Origin: Persicaria tinctoria
Taxonomy: Eukaryota > Streptophyta > Magnoliopsida > Caryophyllales > Polygonaceae
Direction of reading: 5' to 3'
Length of the DNA: 64,000 nucleotides
Assembly (NCBI GenBank): GCA_037127255.1
Contig: JBANSL010000013.1
Span: 4,404,188 to 4,468,187, forward strand
Shown here: positions 22,546-34,540 of the stretch, piece by piece
Numbering within the stretch: the stretch's first letter is position 1
Layout of the letters: every line of letters begins with the position of its first letter
Notes under the pieces: model-generated
Told to the model about the DNA's origin: nothing
Seen by the model: only the letters and a program-made list of their open reading frames with translations
Database searches by the model: none
Made by a program: the position numbers and the translations under genes

Positions 22546-24364
22546 TAAAAACAAATCAACTACTAAGGGTTTGTCTTTGTCCCATTTGGGCTTTAAATGG
22601 CCCATTCCCAAAATTCAAAGTCCAACTTGACCGAAGATTTTCACTTCCTCCATGATTGGTTGTTTGATTTGGTTTGAAGTTTGTTAATCCAAACTAGTGA
22701 AGACCATTGTTGGTTCATTTGTCATAGATTGCTTCCACTCCTTAGAATGGATCTCCATCCCTTATCAAGATTTTTCTTTGAACCAATTCTTGAAAATGAA
22801 AGATCAAAGGTTGTATTTGTAAATTAGTCATTTCGTAAAACATGATTTTTCAAAACAAAAGTTTATAAAAATATAAAAATATATGTTGGTAATATAAATA
22901 TAATTTTTGTGAGATAAAGTAAATTTTAAAATATTTTTGTGATCTAGGAACGGAAGTCTGTTACGAAGTAGAAGATAACACCCCTACACCGCACACATTA
23001 TGGAGAGAACATACTATTTGCACAATTAATTAAGGGCCCACCTTCATTCATATTATGAACTATTTCTTGATATCATCTACTCGTTCTTTTTCTCCATAGA
23101 TATTGCATTATTACTAATGTATCACATCCTTCCAAGCAATTATTGTCTTGTATTCACATCTCACCGATAGATTCAAATCAAACTTTACCCAATTCAAATT
23201 GTATCCATATACATGTTAATCTTTTGTGTTGTAAATTCCCGCGAGTGAGTACAATTAGAACGAAAGAGATAACAATGAGATACAAATAATTTCCCTATAT
23301 TATGACGGGTTGTTTGTCTGACGATCCATGTATAAAAAAAAAGATAGAAATAATTTCCGCTTTCTAATAAGAATCGCGCAGAACATCCGAAAATCTCGAT
23401 TTCTTTAACTGGGGTTTAAAATACACTACCACCCAATAATTTTAACCCCATGACCTCCTATTTACAGTCAAGCTACTGTAGATAAATTATCTCGGGCATC
23501 ATTCCTGTTTATATATCTATTGATTAATCATCTCATTTATTTTTTCTTCTTCTTATTCTCTCGTGAATCAATATATGCATTCTTATCGCAACAATTATCT
23601 GGGGATGTGTGCAACCGACGAACTCAAAACTCGAACGAAAACTCGCAAAATGCATAGCTTGAAAGGCAGAAACCCTAGATTAGGGTTACATGGATGATCC
23701 CATTCGCAAATGGACAATAGGTGGTGACGAAGAAAGTGTCAATGGAATATATACCCAAGTAGTGGTGCCATATGAATGCCCTACACAGACTCCAATGGTA
23801 ATTGGTAAGCACCCCATGTTAAGGTCAGGTTGTATGAATGCATTAACAGAGGCCCACACCCATTCATTGTACACATTACATGTGTTTTCAAAACCCTTTC
23901 TACTACTCTACTATAGACAACCTTTTGATTTTACTTAGAGTGCACTCTTTATTTAACCCAATCTTCATTTCATATGTATTACTAATTTGCTAGATAAAGA
24001 TTTAAGGCTTATCGATTACCATTTCATCAGTGATCCTAAAGCAAAATATATTTGTATCTTGTAGACCCAATTCAAAATATGTTTATATGGTGTCCTTTGA
24101 TCAACTATAGATTGGTATTTCAATTATTTTTTAAGACAAAAGCATTTTTAACATTTAAAAATTTTAAAAAATATATATAACTATAAAATACTGAGTGAAA
24201 CCAGATACCCTCAAATTTGTAAGCTCACTTGTTCCTCAACCCTCTTTCCTTTGTAATTCTTGATTGATTTTGGGAAGTGACAGGAAGCGGGACATGATTG
24301 AGGATAAAAGATTTGAACTCATAAAATACATTGTACAAGTTACAAACTACTACTATTTATAATA
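22546..24364. other. intergenic DNA, no recognisable gene
   Basis: AT-rich DNA. The open frames at 23690-23938 and its antisense lack any recognisable domain. Confidence 0.4.
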
Positions 24365-24493
24365 CTCCGTATCTCATAATTTATGTCTTTTAACTTTATA
24401 TAAAATATTAATATTTTTATTAAAAATTTTAAATAACTTTATCCTTTTTAAAAGAAAGTACAATGATTTGGTTTTGAGATAGAGATGGAAGAG
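24365..24493. mobile_element. degenerate Stowaway-like MITE
   Basis: The ends CTCCGTATCTCATAA and TTGAGATAGAGATGGAAGAG are weak inverted repeats flanked by TA. The interior resembles other Stowaways here (AAATATTAATATTTTTATTAAAAATTT). About 130 bp, probably internally deleted. Confidence 0.5.
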
Positions 24494-24834
24494 TAATACG
24501 TTAGGAGGAAAAATCCCATCAAACACTAAATTACCTCATTAGTGTCATTGGTGAACAATCAACTTCAACAACCAATCTCCTTTCATCTTCACCCTATATT
24601 AAATGCACATTGTTTGGAATGAATTTGAGCCTCCGATTTCATTCTAAACAGATTGACCACCGACGCCCCCAATCCACGTTAAACCTTAGGGTTGCATTTC
24701 CATATTGTTTTAGATTCATTAAGTCGGATTATTTGAATCGATACACATCATTTTCTACTCAAATCGAGCATAAAGTTTGATTGTTAAAGGTGTATCAACA
24801 ACGGTTTTACTATCATTCAAAAGTGTTATTTCGG

Positions 24835-25130
24835 AAGAGAGCCTGAAACTCTAAATCTGAACTCCAAACAAAAGAGTCGGAGCGCAGAGCTAGATCAGCA
24901 AGACAATTGGCCGCCCTATGGCTTCTCTAAAGACATGGGAAACGAAAACCACCTCAAAGGAGCAAAGCAGAAGGAGAGTATTCATAATAAGCAATTCGAT
25001 CTCCCAATGGGTCATCCAGACTCCTTTTAATGATTGCGAGACAATCACCTTATACCGCAAGTCTTTGAATCCCTCTCTTCCGGACTTTCACCGGACCGAA
25101 TTGAAATTGCTAAAGCTTTATGAAATGCCA
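24835..25130 (-). pseudogene. RNase H-domain relic, minus strand
   Basis: On the minus strand the pieces LLAFHKALAIS, AIIKRSLDDP, FVSHVFREA and ANCLADLALRSD appear in the order of the second half of an RVT_3 RNase H domain, separated by frameshifts. It lies about 280 bp upstream of the translocator start codon and points away from it. Confidence 0.6.
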
Positions 25131-25405
25131 ACAACTCAACCTTTCTACAAAAATAAAATAAAGCGACAAAGAACAAATTCACAAACCAAACACGGCCTTA
25201 CATTTTAGAATAAAACCAAAAACATTAATAATAAGACTCCTCTGCTGACCGTCGATCACACACCTTCCCTGTAAATCCAACGGCTGAGAAACGATCAGTC
25301 TCTCTCCACGGAACCAGATCCACCAATTCTTATCCCCCAACTCACCTCCCTCTCGCCAGATCTCCCTCTCTCTCTCCTCGCCAGTCGGAAACACAAATCT
25401 CCCAA

Positions 25406-26902
25406 ATGGTGTCGGTGGATCCTCAGAAATGGGCCACCCGCCGCAACAGCAACCCCCGCCTCTCCCTCGACTCCTCCGCCAGCCCCACCAGCGCCTCCTC
25501 CGCCGCCGCCGACCACCACCAACTCGACATCCCCTCCACCCCTCCCGCTGAGGCCCGCCCCTCCGCCTCCTTCCTCCATTCTCTGTCCCTCTCCCCTGCC
25601 GCCGCCACCGCCACCGCCGTCGCCGCCTGGTACACCTCCAACATCGGCGTGCTCATCCTCAACAAGTACCTCCTCACAATCTATGGCTTCCGCTTCCCGA
25701 TCTTCCTCACCATGCTCCACATGCTCTCCTGCTCCGCCTACTCCTTCGCCGCCGTCCACTGGCTCTCCCTTGTCCCCGCCCAGTCCATCCACTCCCGCCG
25801 CCAGCTTCTCAAGATCCTCTCGCTCTCCGCCATCTTCTGTTTCTCCGTCGTCTGCGGCAATGCCTCCCTCCGCTATATCCCGGTCTCCTTCAACCAGGCC
25901 ATCGGCGCCACCACTCCTTTCTTCACCGCCATCTTCGCCTTCATCATCACCTGCAAAAAGGAGCCTCCCGAGGTCTACTTCTCCCTGTTGCCTGTCGTCT
26001 TCGGCATCGTCGTCGCTAGCAATAGCGAGCCTCTCTTTCACCTCTTCGGCTTCCTCGTCTGCGTCGGATCCACCGCTGGCCGCGCTCTCAAGTCTGTCGT
26101 CCAGGTAATTGATTCTTCTACTGTCCAATTTGATGCTTTTTGATTTTTGATTGATTCGTTGACTGAGGGAGCGAATTTTGAGAAATTGGACTGCGAAATC
26201 TGCAATGGCAAAGATTGATTTGTTGACCGAGGCATTGGATTTGGAGAAATTGGACTGCGAATCTGCAATGGAGTTGAACTCAAATCTGAGACACCGACAT
26301 TTTTTAATATTGATTGTGATTTACATTTAGAAAGGAAGAAATCAGTCAAATCCATGACTGTCAGTGCTAATTGAAGCAAAACAATCCGACATTTCTGCGA
26401 AATCGTGAATCATACGTGTTCAATTCTTACGCAATGAGATCATGAAATTCAGATCTAGATTTATCTCTGTCATCTACCTGGATGTAAACAGGGGCTGATC
26501 CTGACGTCGGATTCAGAGAAGCTCAACTCGATGAACCTGCTCCTGTACATGGCGCCGATGGCGGCGGCGATCCTCCTCCCGTTCTCGCTCTACATCGAAG
26601 GCAACGTGGTGGCGAAGACGGTGGAGAAAGCGAGGGGCGATTGGTTCATCGTGTTCCTCCTCTTTGGGAACGCGACGGTGGCCTACCTTGTAAATCTGAC
26701 CAACTTTTTAGTAACAAAACACACCAGCGCGCTCACGCTGCAGGTGCTCGGCAACGCCAAGGCGGCGGTGGCGGCGGTGGTGTCAGTGCTAATCTTCCGG
26801 AATCCGGTGACGGTTATGGGAATGACGGGGTTCGCCGTCACCGTTATGGGGGTCGTACTTTACAGCGAGGCCAGGAAAAGGGCTAAAGTCACAGCTCACT
26901 GA
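25406..26902 (+). CDS. sugar-phosphate/nucleotide-sugar translocator (TPT/DMT family, At1g12500-like)
   Basis: Two exons, 25406-26104 and 26492-26902, joined by a 387-bp phase-0 GT-AG intron, give 369 residues. The first ATG follows a CT-rich leader. Residues 1-65 are a Ser/Ala/Pro-rich cytosolic tail. From about 68 onward is a TPT/EamA transporter domain with about ten hydrophobic segments, including [34 protein letters not shown] and [19 protein letters not shown]. The C-terminus is [10 protein letters not shown], a basic tail. The family exchanges sugar phosphates or nucleotide sugars across plastid or Golgi membranes. Absence of a transit peptide and the KT/KV-type sequence favour a Golgi/endomembrane location; the substrate cannot be read from sequence. 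Length and the intron position after ALKSVVQ match close Arabidopsis homologues as I remember them. It appears intact. Its 3' flank is duplicated in inverted orientation near 47 kb. Confidence 0.94.
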
Positions 26903-26904
26903 GA

Positions 26905-27265
26905 ATTTTTTTCCTACGCTTTTTTTTAATGTATTTTTTGTTGTAATTTTGATTGGTTTATTGGAAAATTGAATTAGAAAGATTATAAAATGATTTTTTG
27001 TATATGATAAATAGATGTACTATAAAATTTGAAGAAATTGCATTTAGGGGTTAAGAAAAATTAATCTCACCCTCTTCCTATATTGTTTTGTTTGTGTTAT
27101 CCTTTGCCAATTAAGGTAGTAACTTTGTTTTATTTTTGTATGTGTTTAAAAATATGATGTTGTGAGATTTGTCTAGTTATTACTGGTTATTCATATTTAA
27201 TTCATTAATTGACAACTTGGTTTTTTTGTTTTGTTTTGTTTTTGTTGTCTTATTTGTGTAGCTAT
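26905..27265 (+). repeat. translocator 3' flank, source of an inverted copy at 46957-47365
   Basis: Starting just after the stop codon, the sequence through GTAGCTATTGATTTTTTTT matches the reverse complement of 46957-47365 at high identity over about 360-400 bp, with small indels. It should include the 3' UTR of the translocator gene. The corresponding coding sequence is not present at the second site. Confidence 0.85.
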
Positions 27266-27480
27266 TGATTTTTTTTATTGGTCTCTTAACTTTGTTTTTT
27301 TATCTTTACAAAACAAATTGACAACTCCGACTAAGAGGCCATGGGAATGGGCTTACAAGTCCAACTGCTACCCTCGATGGGCTTAAAGTCTTGTGATCTT
27401 GCCCAATAATTAAGCAAGTTAATAAAGTAATCATTTTTCTTGAAGTTTGATGAACTAATCCATGACTATCAAGTTGGTCG
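27205..27480 (+). repeat. direct duplication, copy 1 (partner 28345-28690)
   Basis: Shared order of words: AATTGACAACTT, TAGCTATTGATTTTTTTTA, CATGGGAATGGGCTTACAAGTCC, GCTTAAAGTCTTGTGAT and TCTATGACTATCAA-type sequence. The partner contains the same series at 28360-28690 with about 1.1 kb offset. Insertions of low-complexity and LINE-like DNA separate them. Confidence 0.65.
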
Positions 27481-27844
27481 GCCTCTCGAGTTGTCAGGTA
27501 TGCTTGACTCTCAAATTATTTCCTAATAAAAAAAAAAAACCGCTCATCTCACATTTCCCGGTGAGATTGTTGTTAAATGTGTGAAAATACCATTTTACCC
27601 TTGCACTTTTAATATATTTGAAGGGTAAAAGGGGGATTGTCCTTCGACAATTTTCATTTTCCATTTGAGAGAAGGATCGAGAGGTGAAGGATATACACTC
27701 GAGGGAATTAGAGAACCTCGAACCAACTAAAACAAAGATGAAACATTTGAGATTTGTCAAGAAATGAACTAGGATATTGGTGGCAAAAAGGAAAAATAAT
27801 AATTTTGCACTTTTAACATCAAATTTAATGTAAAAGGTAGGGTG

Positions 27845-28015
27845 TAGGGTTGTGCATAACCGGGTATCCGACACGACACGACACGATATGTCAGATACCT
27901 GAAATCGATAACACTTAAAATCTCGATCTGAACACGACACGATAAGTACCGGGTATCCGACACGAAACGGTTTAGTGTCGGATACCCGTGTAACACGACA
28001 CGAACCATTTAGAAA
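27845..28015. repeat. CACGACACGA/GTATCCGACACGA low-complexity block
   Basis: Repeated words ACACGACACGA and ACCGGGTATCCGACACGA occur in direct and partly inverted orientation. Blocks like this are common degenerate dispersed repeats in plant genomes. No coding content. Confidence 0.55.
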
Positions 28016-28051
28016 CACTTTTTTTCCTCTCTAATTGCTTAGAGGCTGAAT

Positions 28052-28165
28052 GTTCTTTTTTTTTTTTTTTTTTTTTTATCAGGTTAAAATTCGACCCACC
28101 GGACTGACCCGGTGGATCGAGAGACCGAATAAATCGGCGACGGATAAGTCGTCAATACAATTAAA
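28052..28165 (-). mobile_element. short LINE-like 3' end, dispersed repeat family X copy
   Basis: A T run followed by ATCAGGTTAAAATTCGACC reads on the minus strand as a 3' end with poly(A). The same terminus (AAGGTAAAAATTCGA, or GAAAATAATTCGAAAGG) starts the copies at about 30538 and 49055. Only about 110 bp remain, as expected of 5'-truncated non-LTR elements. Confidence 0.45.
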
Positions 28166-28344
28166 ATGCACAGCAACATCAAACCAGATAAAACCCAATT
28201 ACAAGTATGCAGTTACAGACCCATGTTAGCACTAACACAGGAAAATCTGAAGTATAGTGCGACCTCTCGTCTATTAGTTGATAGAGGTGAAAGTGAATTG
28301 AAACATGGAATTCCTGGGGAACTAAAGAGTTTGAATGTTCTTGT

Positions 28345-28690
28345 TTGCACCCTTTTAGAATTGACAACTTTTTTTGTTTTCTTTTTTCTAACATTAGCTA
28401 TCGATTTTTTTTTAATTGGCCTCTCAACTTCCCGAGTCTCTCACGAAATCAAAACTTTTGCCATTGTATATACTATATACTGTGTAGTGTATTGAAAAAA
28501 GCGAAACAATACAAACTGACAACTCCAACAATAGTCTTTCCACATGGTAGAAGAAGCCATGGGAATGGGCTTGCAAGTCCAACCTGCTCCCCCCAATGGG
28601 CTTCAACTTCAAGCCTTGTGATTTTGCCTAATAATAAAGCAAGCTATAAAGTACTTCAATTAATCTATGACTATCAATTTGATCCAATTA
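28345..28690 (+). repeat. direct duplication, copy 2 (partner 27205-27480)
   Basis: See the partner entry. The run GCCATGGGAATGGGCTTGCA, then AAGTCCAACCTGCTCC and CTTCAAGCCTTGTGATTTTG, is the best-preserved part. A further internal repeat of TTAATCTATGACTATCAATT occurs twice at 28661-28707. Confidence 0.65.
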
Positions 28691-28707
28691 ATCTATGACT
28701 ATCAATT

Positions 28708-28953
28708 ATTTTTTTTTGGTAAGGTGGGGTTTACGAGGTTGTCGACTAATTTCCAACAAGTTCGAACCCTAGTTTACAAAGGATGCGAACTGATAAGCCA
28801 TGCGACAAGTCACTAGACAGACCCACACAAGCCAATGAAGACTTGAGCACACACTAATTATGCAAAATGTGTAAGTAGTAGAATTTAAACTCTTTGACCT
28901 CTCCCTTATCGTCAGAGCAATGGGCCACCATAAAAAAAAATATATATATATGC
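28708..28953 (-). mobile_element. SINE-like retroelement
   Basis: On the minus strand the sequence runs from a TATA/poly-T flank through TGGCCCATTGCTCTGACG and a B-box-like GGGTTCGAACTTG to a poly(A) tail (plus-strand T run at 28707-28717). CTATCAATT occurs on both sides (28699-28707 and 28954-28962), a plausible 9-bp target duplication, although this word belongs to the flanking duplicated segment. Length is about 245 bp. The exact SINE family is unknown to me. Confidence 0.45.
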
Positions 28954-28962
28954 CTATCAATT

Positions 28963-29272
28963 TGGAACTTCATGTTGTTCTCCATTGTGGAGTTCCAGAA
29001 GTGTTACTAATTACTCTTATCCATATCACACTATATATCATCTTAGATCTTTATACATGCATGTATTCAAATACTATTCAATGTATATGTTTCTCTTCCA
29101 TTTTTTTTAAATATTAGAAATGTGGATCGGTGAAAGATGAGAGTTGAATTGTTTTTTCTATTAATAGTGTAAATTTTATATTGAAATTTGACATTAAGAA
29201 TGAGGATTAAAATGTTCTGAAATTTTAGAACAACATATATTTTAATACAAGTACAAAAAAATTGATTTTTGG
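28963..29272. other. intergenic DNA
   Basis: AT-rich, nothing recognisable. Confidence 0.4.
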
Positions 29273-29625
29273 TCCGTTTGGCAATTCAAGTAGCTTTTTA
29301 GAACTTTTGGTTTTAATATTCTATAGTTTTAAATAATATACAGTAATATTTTAGTTTAATTAGCTTTTGAAATTGGATTTTCAACAATTACTCACCCCAA
29401 ACTTTTCAATACTCTATTTTTTTTCTCCTATCTTATCGGCTAGTTTCAATCGACTGCTCTATCAACTGAGTTATTAAATACCTTACTAGCTTATGAACAC
29501 TCTTTTTTTTATTTGGTTCATAGCTTATGAACACTCTAATGTAACATATATTTAACACATTTAATCCATCAGCTTCACCTACCATATCAGCTACGTGTTA
29601 CCATATCAGCTTCTGAACGGATGTA
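29273..29625. mobile_element. hAT-like MITE relative of 3424-3945
   Basis: Shares GTTTGGCAA, TTGAAATTGGATTTTCAAC, CTAGCTTATGAACACTC and AACATATATTTAACACA with the element at 3424-3945 in the same order. The ends are poorly preserved. Confidence 0.4.
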
Positions 29626-30537
29626 GTACTAATTTACTTCATATTTTATTTTTATTTTTTATTAAAATTTACTATAGACTATAGATTGAACAGGTCCCCA
29701 AAAATCATTGGACGGCCCGCCGATCCATATCCCTTTCATGAGGACGGCTCTACCAGTCTACTTACGTAGTTACGTGTCGACTCTCTCACGTAATTCAGTT
29801 TAAAAATCTTCCTTGATGAAATTTAATTCTCATTAAGGTGTGCACAGCTACGACAATTTGACACCAATTAATCATGGAGTAATTAAGTTGAATTCCTCAT
29901 TTTGTAGGTATGCACAAATACGACGACTTGACACCCAATCTTAATTTTATAGGTATAAATTAAGGCAAGAGTGGAGGATCTGAAAATTTTATAAGAGGTA
30001 GGTTAAAAATAATTGAGAATTTTTTTATTGCAGGTAAGCATGAATTTTTTTTTTGTTTAAATATATTTGAAAAAAATTTAAATTTATGGTTTAAATTAAC
30101 CACTGCATCGCAATTAGACCTGAACATGGGCGGGCTTGAACCGGCCCCCTGACGTTTTAACGGCCCATTGTACCGGGCCGGGCTTGGGCTAGGCCCGGTT
30201 TTTGGGCCTACTTCCTCGCCCAAGCCCGCCCTTATTATCGGGCCGGGCCTACTTCCTCGCCAAAGCCCAAGCCCGCTCCTCTCGTTGTTCGCGTTGGTAA
30301 TGTCTTTGACCTTATAAGCTCGATCGAACTCCTCGAGATTTACTACAAATAAAAGTGAACGGATGGAGTATTGAATACTAAAATAAGTATCTTATATAAT
30401 TTTTAATCTTTTAAAATGTCGAGCAAAATAATAAAGTGTCTTATATTGTTGATCAGATAGTGATAATTTTTATTGATCGATTTGTATTATATGAATTTAT
30501 TTGAAGTAACTCATTTCATTATAACTTATATTATCTT
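29626..30537. other. intergenic DNA with GGGCCGGGC low-complexity block
   Basis: Mostly AT-rich. Bases 30115-30275 are a GC-rich block of GGGCCGGGCTTGGGC and CTTCCTCGCCCAAGCCC words, a degenerate dispersed repeat. No coding region supported. Confidence 0.45.
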
Positions 30538-31630
30538 TTTATTTTATTTTATTGATTAGAAAATAATTCGAAAGGCAGACAAACCTGATTTCTCAATAGG
30601 CCGACAAAATCGTCAGACGGCGAACCGTCAAATATACAACGTAAAATAAAAAAACGGTGCAATACAACAATGGTGAGCAAACAGATCCAGACGAACAAAC
30701 GAGCCTAGCCCAAAAAATGACATCGCTGGATAGCAATACATTAGGAGTCCCCGTGGGCGATGAAGATGATCCTCAAAGGAAATTTCCGAAACACGGAGTT
30801 GCCTCGATGCACACTGCCACGACCCCAGCCAGATCAGAGACTGGACGTCAGAGCCCCAACTCAAACTAGGACCGCCAAGAACAACCGGAAACGCTGCCGA
30901 TCGAGAACCACCCTTGTAAGACACACCAAAAAGCCCTTTCGGGATTTTAACAAGACCTTAGTTCATCCATGGAGGCCGACAGAAGGGTTGAGCCGCCGAA
31001 ACTAGCCGGAGAGGCCGAATGAGAGAGTCGGAGGCGGCTCCGAGTAGCCCAAGTGTAGGGATGTAGCGCCACAACCATCCAAGAAGGCGAAGGACAATGC
31101 TCCGATGGATGGGTAACATCATCCAAGACAAGACCACTGGGTACGAGGACGCCACCGCTCGACATCGTCGGCGATGAGAAGGGAGGGTCGAGCATCACTC
31201 CACAACCATCGAAGGGAAAGAGGTAGATCGGTGGGTTTGAGCAGATCGAAACGAAAACCACCTGACCAAACGTCCCATTGGGAAGAAAGAAGGATGGATT
31301 TGCACAAATTAGGTCAAACGATTGCAAGATTTGGGAGTAAGGAATCAAATCTACGAAAGTCCCAAATTAATTTTTGATTCTACAAAAGCCCCAAATTAAT
31401 TTTTGATTTTGAATGAACCAAAAACGGATTATCGTAGCTAGGATTCTTCCTTCGCGATTTACACCGGAATCTCGCTGGAGCAAGGGGTTGGTGGTGCCAT
31501 GATGACACTAGGGCGACCGAAGCCAGATTGAGGCAGCCGAAGCCGGTGTAGAACAACCTGAGTTGAGGTCGGGTCTCCATCTTTAGATTTTCTAGAGAAA
31601 GGAGAGAGTCCTGGCTTATAACTTGAAGAA
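30538..31630 (-). mobile_element. dispersed repeat family X, longest copy (LINE-like, noncoding)
   Basis: On the minus strand it begins near a hairpin-like GAAAATCTAAAGATGGAGACC and ends near 30555 with an A-rich tail. Shared words with 49055-49320 include GTCAGACGGCGAACCGTC against GCAGACGGTGAACCGTC and CATTAGGAGTCCCCGTGGGCG against CATCAGGAGTCCCTTTTGGG. The 28052 copy shares the terminal motif. Its GC-rich body has long but featureless open frames, so it is probably a 5' UTR-like or nonautonomous non-LTR element. It lies just downstream of the first P450. Confidence 0.5.
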
Positions 31631-31669
31631 CCATTTATTAGATCTAATGGAGTACATCGATCAAATTAG

Positions 31670-34255
31670 CTAAGAACTAGACGCGACAGGCACCGCGAAC
31701 AATGGTGTGGCCCTCTGTAAGGTGAACCCAAACTTCTCCTCCATATCGAGCCTCGTCGGAGTCAACCCTTCCGGAAGCTTCCAATCAAATCCATGGAGCA
31801 ACGACCCCAACACCAGGTGTAACATCCGTTGTGCGAGGGGCAGCCCGGGGCAGATCCTCCGACCCGCCCCGAACGGCACGTACTCAAAATCCCGACCCTT
31901 GTAGTCTAGCCCCGAGCCAAGAAACCGCTCCGGCTCGAACGACCGCGCGTTCTCCCACACGCGCTCGTCCTGCCCCATGGCCCACATGTTCACTAACACT
32001 TGCGCGCCCTTCGGCACGTTGTATCCGGCGAGCTCGGCGTCGACAGGGAGCTTTCGGGGGACTAGGAATGGGACTGGTGGGTGGAGGCGGAGCGTCTCTT
32101 TTATTATTGCTTGGAGGTACGGGAGGCGGACGCTGTCGGATTCTTCGACAGCAGCGTCACGGCTAATTACGGCACGCAACTCCGCCTGGGCCTTGCGGAG
32201 CTTGGAAGGGTTGTGGAGAAGCTCCGCCATCGCCCACTCGATGTTGCTGGAGGTCGTGTCGGTTCCTGCGGCAAATAGGGCCTGCACGTGACAGATATAC
32301 ACGGGGTCACATGCTAGAACTTTAAAATATTAATTTTAGTTTTTTTTTAAAAAAATAATTTCAAACTTACTGTATTACATTAAAATGTGTCAAAAAGTCA
32401 GACGAATTAAATTAAATTATGAGACAGATGTAGCAATATTTAAAAAGATGTAAAAACCAAAACAAAAAAAAAACTTCCATTTCTATTGAAATAATTTTTT
32501 GCTAAAAAAAGGGTTTTAGAATTAATTTTTTCTATCCATCACAAATTATAACAATGAAATAATTAAGGAAAATCTAACATCTTAAAGGCATACTCCGTAT
32601 TATAAAGTAAAATTTTATAATAGTTTAATCGCGGAAAAGTTAAAAATAATTTCTCAACTGGTTTCTTATCGTATGTCTTTGGAATATATGATAGAGAAAC
32701 GTTTACCACTAAAAGATGGTGAATGTCGGATAGTTGAAACCCGGAGTCGTCCTGATGGGCCATGTTGATGAGAGCATCCAAGACGTCCTTCTCCTCCGCC
32801 ACGAGCCCCGCTGCACCACCACCTCTCGCCGCTAGCCTTGACTCTATGAGGTCGTCGAAGATATTGTAGATACACTCCAGGTGGGACGTCATCCGGGCCC
32901 GGAAGCCCTGCAGGTCGGCGAACTTGAGCGCCGGGAAGAAATCGGACACGTTGGGCTTTCCCGATTCCTCCATAAGCCCCCAAATCACTTGCTTCAGCTC
33001 CCCTGCTTTCTCCGATCTCAGATCAGCCATGTCGCTAGAGAAGAAGGTGTTCGCTAGGAAGTTGAGCTACGTCGTGAACACCGCCTCCCCTATCTTCACC
33101 GCCTTCTCTCCGTCGCAACAAGCCTGTTTTCGTCGCAATTGTATAATCTCGAATTGTTGAGAATCAAAATGTAACAATAAAAAGAGAGGTTTACGGATAC
33201 GTGAAGAGATTAAATGAGTTTTCGGTCACGATATGAATTAAAATAAATTTAATATGTAAGTCCCACGTACTTTGTTTTTATTGTCAATTCGTTTTAAGAC
33301 TGAAACCGCACTCGACTATGCAATTAATAACCTAATTCAAATTAATTAACAAAATCTAACTTTTGAACTAGTGATAACAAAATTTGTATTGATCTTAAGA
33401 ATAAAAAATATATTCTCTCCCTTCGGAAAAACTATATGAAATTAAAAACCCATCTATTTATTTAAATTAAAAAAACCGCACACAGTATCAAATTAATGAA
33501 TTGAATAAACGGGTTTTAATATCAAATTTATTTAAATTAAAAAAACCTTACACAGTGCGGGTACTGAACTAGTTAGGAGTATAAGTGTACTTTTGTTTAT
33601 TTTCTTATAATAGGTGTATATATTTATAAAATGATAAGTTTTAATTAACGGATGAAGTATAATATTATTTAAAATAATTAATAAAATTAAAATATTAATA
33701 TTTTTATATATTTAAAAAACGTGTTAAAAAATCAAAAAATATCTATTTAATTTTAGACGGATGAGTAGTAGGCTCGTATCATACCTTTACGTAATCGAGG
33801 AGCTGCTGGACCTTCTGGCGGCGGAGCTCGCGGCTGGCTTCGAGGCGGCTGTTGCTGAAGATCTGTGTGGCGCAGATCTTCCGCAACCCCTTCCACCGCT
33901 CGTTCGGTGGGAGGAGGACGATGGAGGCGTCGGAGTGACCCATCACGGTGTGCGAGTCCAACACGTACCGCGTCGAGAACACGGAGTCGTGCGTATGGAG
34001 GACGAGCTTGGCCGCCTCCGCCGACGACACCACCACAGTCGTCAAGGACATCACGGGGCCGTGCGCCTTCGCGAGGGAGGTGAGGGAGACGTGGGGCTTG
34101 CTGCCGAGGCTCAAGAGGTTCCCGACGACTGGGAGCGGCAGGGGCCCTGGCGGGAGCCGCCGGCGCCGGAGGAGAGTGAGGAGGAAGCTGATTGAGAGCC
34201 ATGAGAGGAGGATTTGAAGGATGGTGCCCCAACTCACCACTGAATTAATTGTCAT
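31670..34255 (-). pseudogene. CYP76: CYP76-type cytochrome P450, full-length structure with in-frame stop
   Basis: Three exons: 34255-33785, 33123-32707 and 32281-31670, with GT-AG introns of 661 and 425 bp, all phase 0, giving 499 codons. Order: N-terminal membrane anchor (residues about 5-27), Pro-rich hinge LPPGPLPLPVVGN, I-helix AGTDTTSS, K-helix [14 protein letters not shown], and the haem-binding [10 protein letters not shown] with its Cys ligand. Family length is about 500. Exon 2 has a TAG at 33069-33067 (codon 176), in a context (AVFTT.LNFLANTFFS) where relatives have a small residue; everything else is intact. Plant CYP76s are ER-bound monooxygenases that often hydroxylate terpenoids (geraniol 8-hydroxylase, ferruginol synthase groups). 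The substrate is not deducible. A Copia element lies 286 bp upstream of the ATG. One base call decides pseudogene status. Confidence 0.88.
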
Positions 34256-34518
34256 TTTATTTTATTTTATCTTTTATAATAATGGTTTAATTGGGGGGGG
34301 GGGGTTTATTTATTTTTATTTTTCAAATTTTGATGAAAATGTCCGAGATTAAATGTTGAAATGTTTTTTTTTTTTTGCAATCATATATTCACGTGGCACA
34401 CCAAAATGGACTTATCTAGCTTAATTTAGTTATTGAATTGAATTTGGCTACTAGTCTTATTCACGTGCTACGCGAGATTAAATATGTTGGTTTTCATTTA
34501 ACTGCTCCTTAAACTTAT
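34256..34518. other. proximal upstream region of the first P450
   Basis: AT-rich with a 12-base G run at 34293-34304 and a long T run near 34367. On the minus strand a TATTATAAAAGATA word lies about 20-30 bp before the ATG. It is too close to be confidently called a TATA box unless the 5' UTR is very short. Confidence 0.3.
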
Positions 34519-34540
34519 AACGGAAATTTCGCGAGATACC

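Noticed and set aside
23690..23938. 82-codon frame
   Set aside because: No domain, and overlapped by an equally long antisense frame.
25295..26128. 277-codon open frame antisense to the translocator exon 1
   Set aside because: Gly/Glu/Asp low-complexity shadow created by the codon bias of the true gene.
30947..31348. 133-codon minus-strand frame in family X
   Set aside because: Overlaps several equally long frames in other phases. No retroelement domain.
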